Assembly: GCA_021782055.1 (NCBI GenBank)
Contig: JAJXVP010000057.1
Location: 1 to 13,901 of the forward strand
Direction: 5' to 3'
Source: a bacterium
Lineage (GTDB): Bacteria; Spirochaetota; Spirochaetia; JABEVK01
Length of the DNA: 13,901 nt
Made by a program: the position numbers and the translations under genes. This document shows, in pieces, positions 13,462 through 13,901 of the stretch. Each line of letters begins with the position of its first letter. The stretch's first letter is position 1. The notes under the pieces were generated by a model, which worked only from the letters and a program-made list of their open reading frames with translations, had not been told where the DNA came from and did not search any database.

Positions 13462-13901
13462 GTGCCCTCTACTTTTTATCTTGCGCTGAAGAACACTCGC
13501 CTCAACTTTCGCAAACGTTTGCCCGTGGGTATTTTCTTGGTTGCGGCAATGGCGCTTTTGTTCATCGGCAATGCCTTGTTCACCAATACCCAAGACGGGT
13601 TAAAGAACACCTACGTTCGAAGTCTGACCGGAGACCTCTCGGTCAGCGCTACCTCGTCCGACGGGTTCACGCTGTTCGGCAGTGAACTCCCCCTCATCGG
13701 CGAGTTTTTCAAAATCCCCCTGTTACCCCGTTACCAAGAACTCTCCTCACTCCTGAGCAAGTCAGACCCCAGGGCGTCTGTCCCCGTCATCATCGGCGGC
13801 GCCCAAGTCACCGATGGCCGCTTCAAGGGCCTATCCCCCTTCTTCGCCGTTAACCTCGTCGATTATTTCCACTTCTTCCCAGATCTTAAAATCCTCCAAG
13901 G
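13462..13901 (+). CDS. MacB/LolC-type ABC transporter permease, 5' part
   Basis: The first 146 codons of a gene that runs off the window. After a short cytoplasmic start (PSTFYLALKNTRLNFRKRLP) comes one membrane segment (VGIFLVAAMALLFIGNALF, about 21-39). A periplasmic region follows with LKNTYVRSLTGDLSVSA, the start of a MacB-type periplasmic core domain. This matches the N-terminus of LolC/LolE/MacB/FtsX-type permeases, which work with a LolD-like ATPase, in the Lol case to release lipoproteins to the outer membrane. The start is GTG at 13462 with AAGG seven bases upstream. It seems to be a separate unit from the polysaccharide operon, given the hairpin and candidate promoter in between. 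The specific substrate cannot be judged from this fragment. Confidence 0.75.
   Translation, partial: MPSTFYLALKNTRLNFRKRLPVGIFLVAAMALLFIGNALFTNTQDGLKNTYVRSLTGDLSVSATSSDGFTLFGSELPLIGEFFKIPLLPRYQELSSLLSKSDPRASVPVIIGGAQVTDGRFKGLSPFFAVNLVDYFHFFPDLKILQ

Noticed and set aside
1..13901. tRNA, rRNA, CRISPR array or replication origin
   Set aside because: No cloverleaf, rRNA core, spaced direct-repeat array or iteron cluster was seen on reading both strands.

Overview
The window carries a surface-polysaccharide locus bordered on its left by degraded insertion sequences. The organism is a Gram-negative-type bacterium: the locus encodes a periplasmic/outer-membrane polysaccharide export protein, a small lipoprotein with a lipobox and the start of a LolC/LolE-like permease. 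The IS3 OrfA style and the permease remind me of free-living spirochaetes, but this is an impression from protein style only and I hold it loosely. The left part and the first polysaccharide gene are visibly more AT-rich than the rml genes.

Layout. (1) 1-2640 is an IS graveyard. A structurally complete IS3-family element (377-1953, minus-strand genes, 16/19 matching terminal repeats, A9 frameshift site, intact D-60-D-35-E catalytic triad) sits directly against a 5'-truncated IS66-type tnpB (63-376). Its orfB reads in frame into that tnpB, giving a 439-residue chimeric ORF. To its right, on the opposite strand, are a frameshifted remnant of a second IS3 orfB (1954-2272) and the 3' end of an IS5-type transposase (about 2320-2640). 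(2) 2754-7133 is the first polysaccharide block: a WecA/TagO-like polyprenyl-phosphate sugar-1-phosphate transferase, a large multi-SLBB export protein, and rmlA, which overlaps the export gene by ATGA. (3) 7154-8914 interrupts the rml genes. It holds a translationally coupled DUF4160/DUF2442 pair, a small convergent lipoprotein gene, and a broken DUF4143 ATPase-family pseudogene. (4) 8975-13405 is the second polysaccharide block: rmlC, rmlD, a hepT-mntA (HEPN/MNT) toxin-antitoxin pair, rmlB and an acyltransferase-3 gene. Spacing is tight, with stop/start overlaps at rmlC-rmlD, hepT-mntA and rmlB-acyltransferase. (5) 13462-13901 is the 5' end of a MacB/LolC-type ABC transporter permease that runs off the window.

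How the genes fit together. RmlA, RmlB, RmlC and RmlD make dTDP-L-rhamnose from glucose-1-phosphate and dTTP. The WecA-like enzyme would load the first sugar-1-phosphate onto undecaprenyl phosphate. The SLBB protein would take part in export, and the acyltransferase would O-acylate the glycan. No glycosyltransferases, flippase or polymerase are visible here, so they must lie elsewhere. The most notable feature is that the four rml genes are separated by two different small co-directional gene pairs of toxin-antitoxin or toxin-antitoxin-like type.
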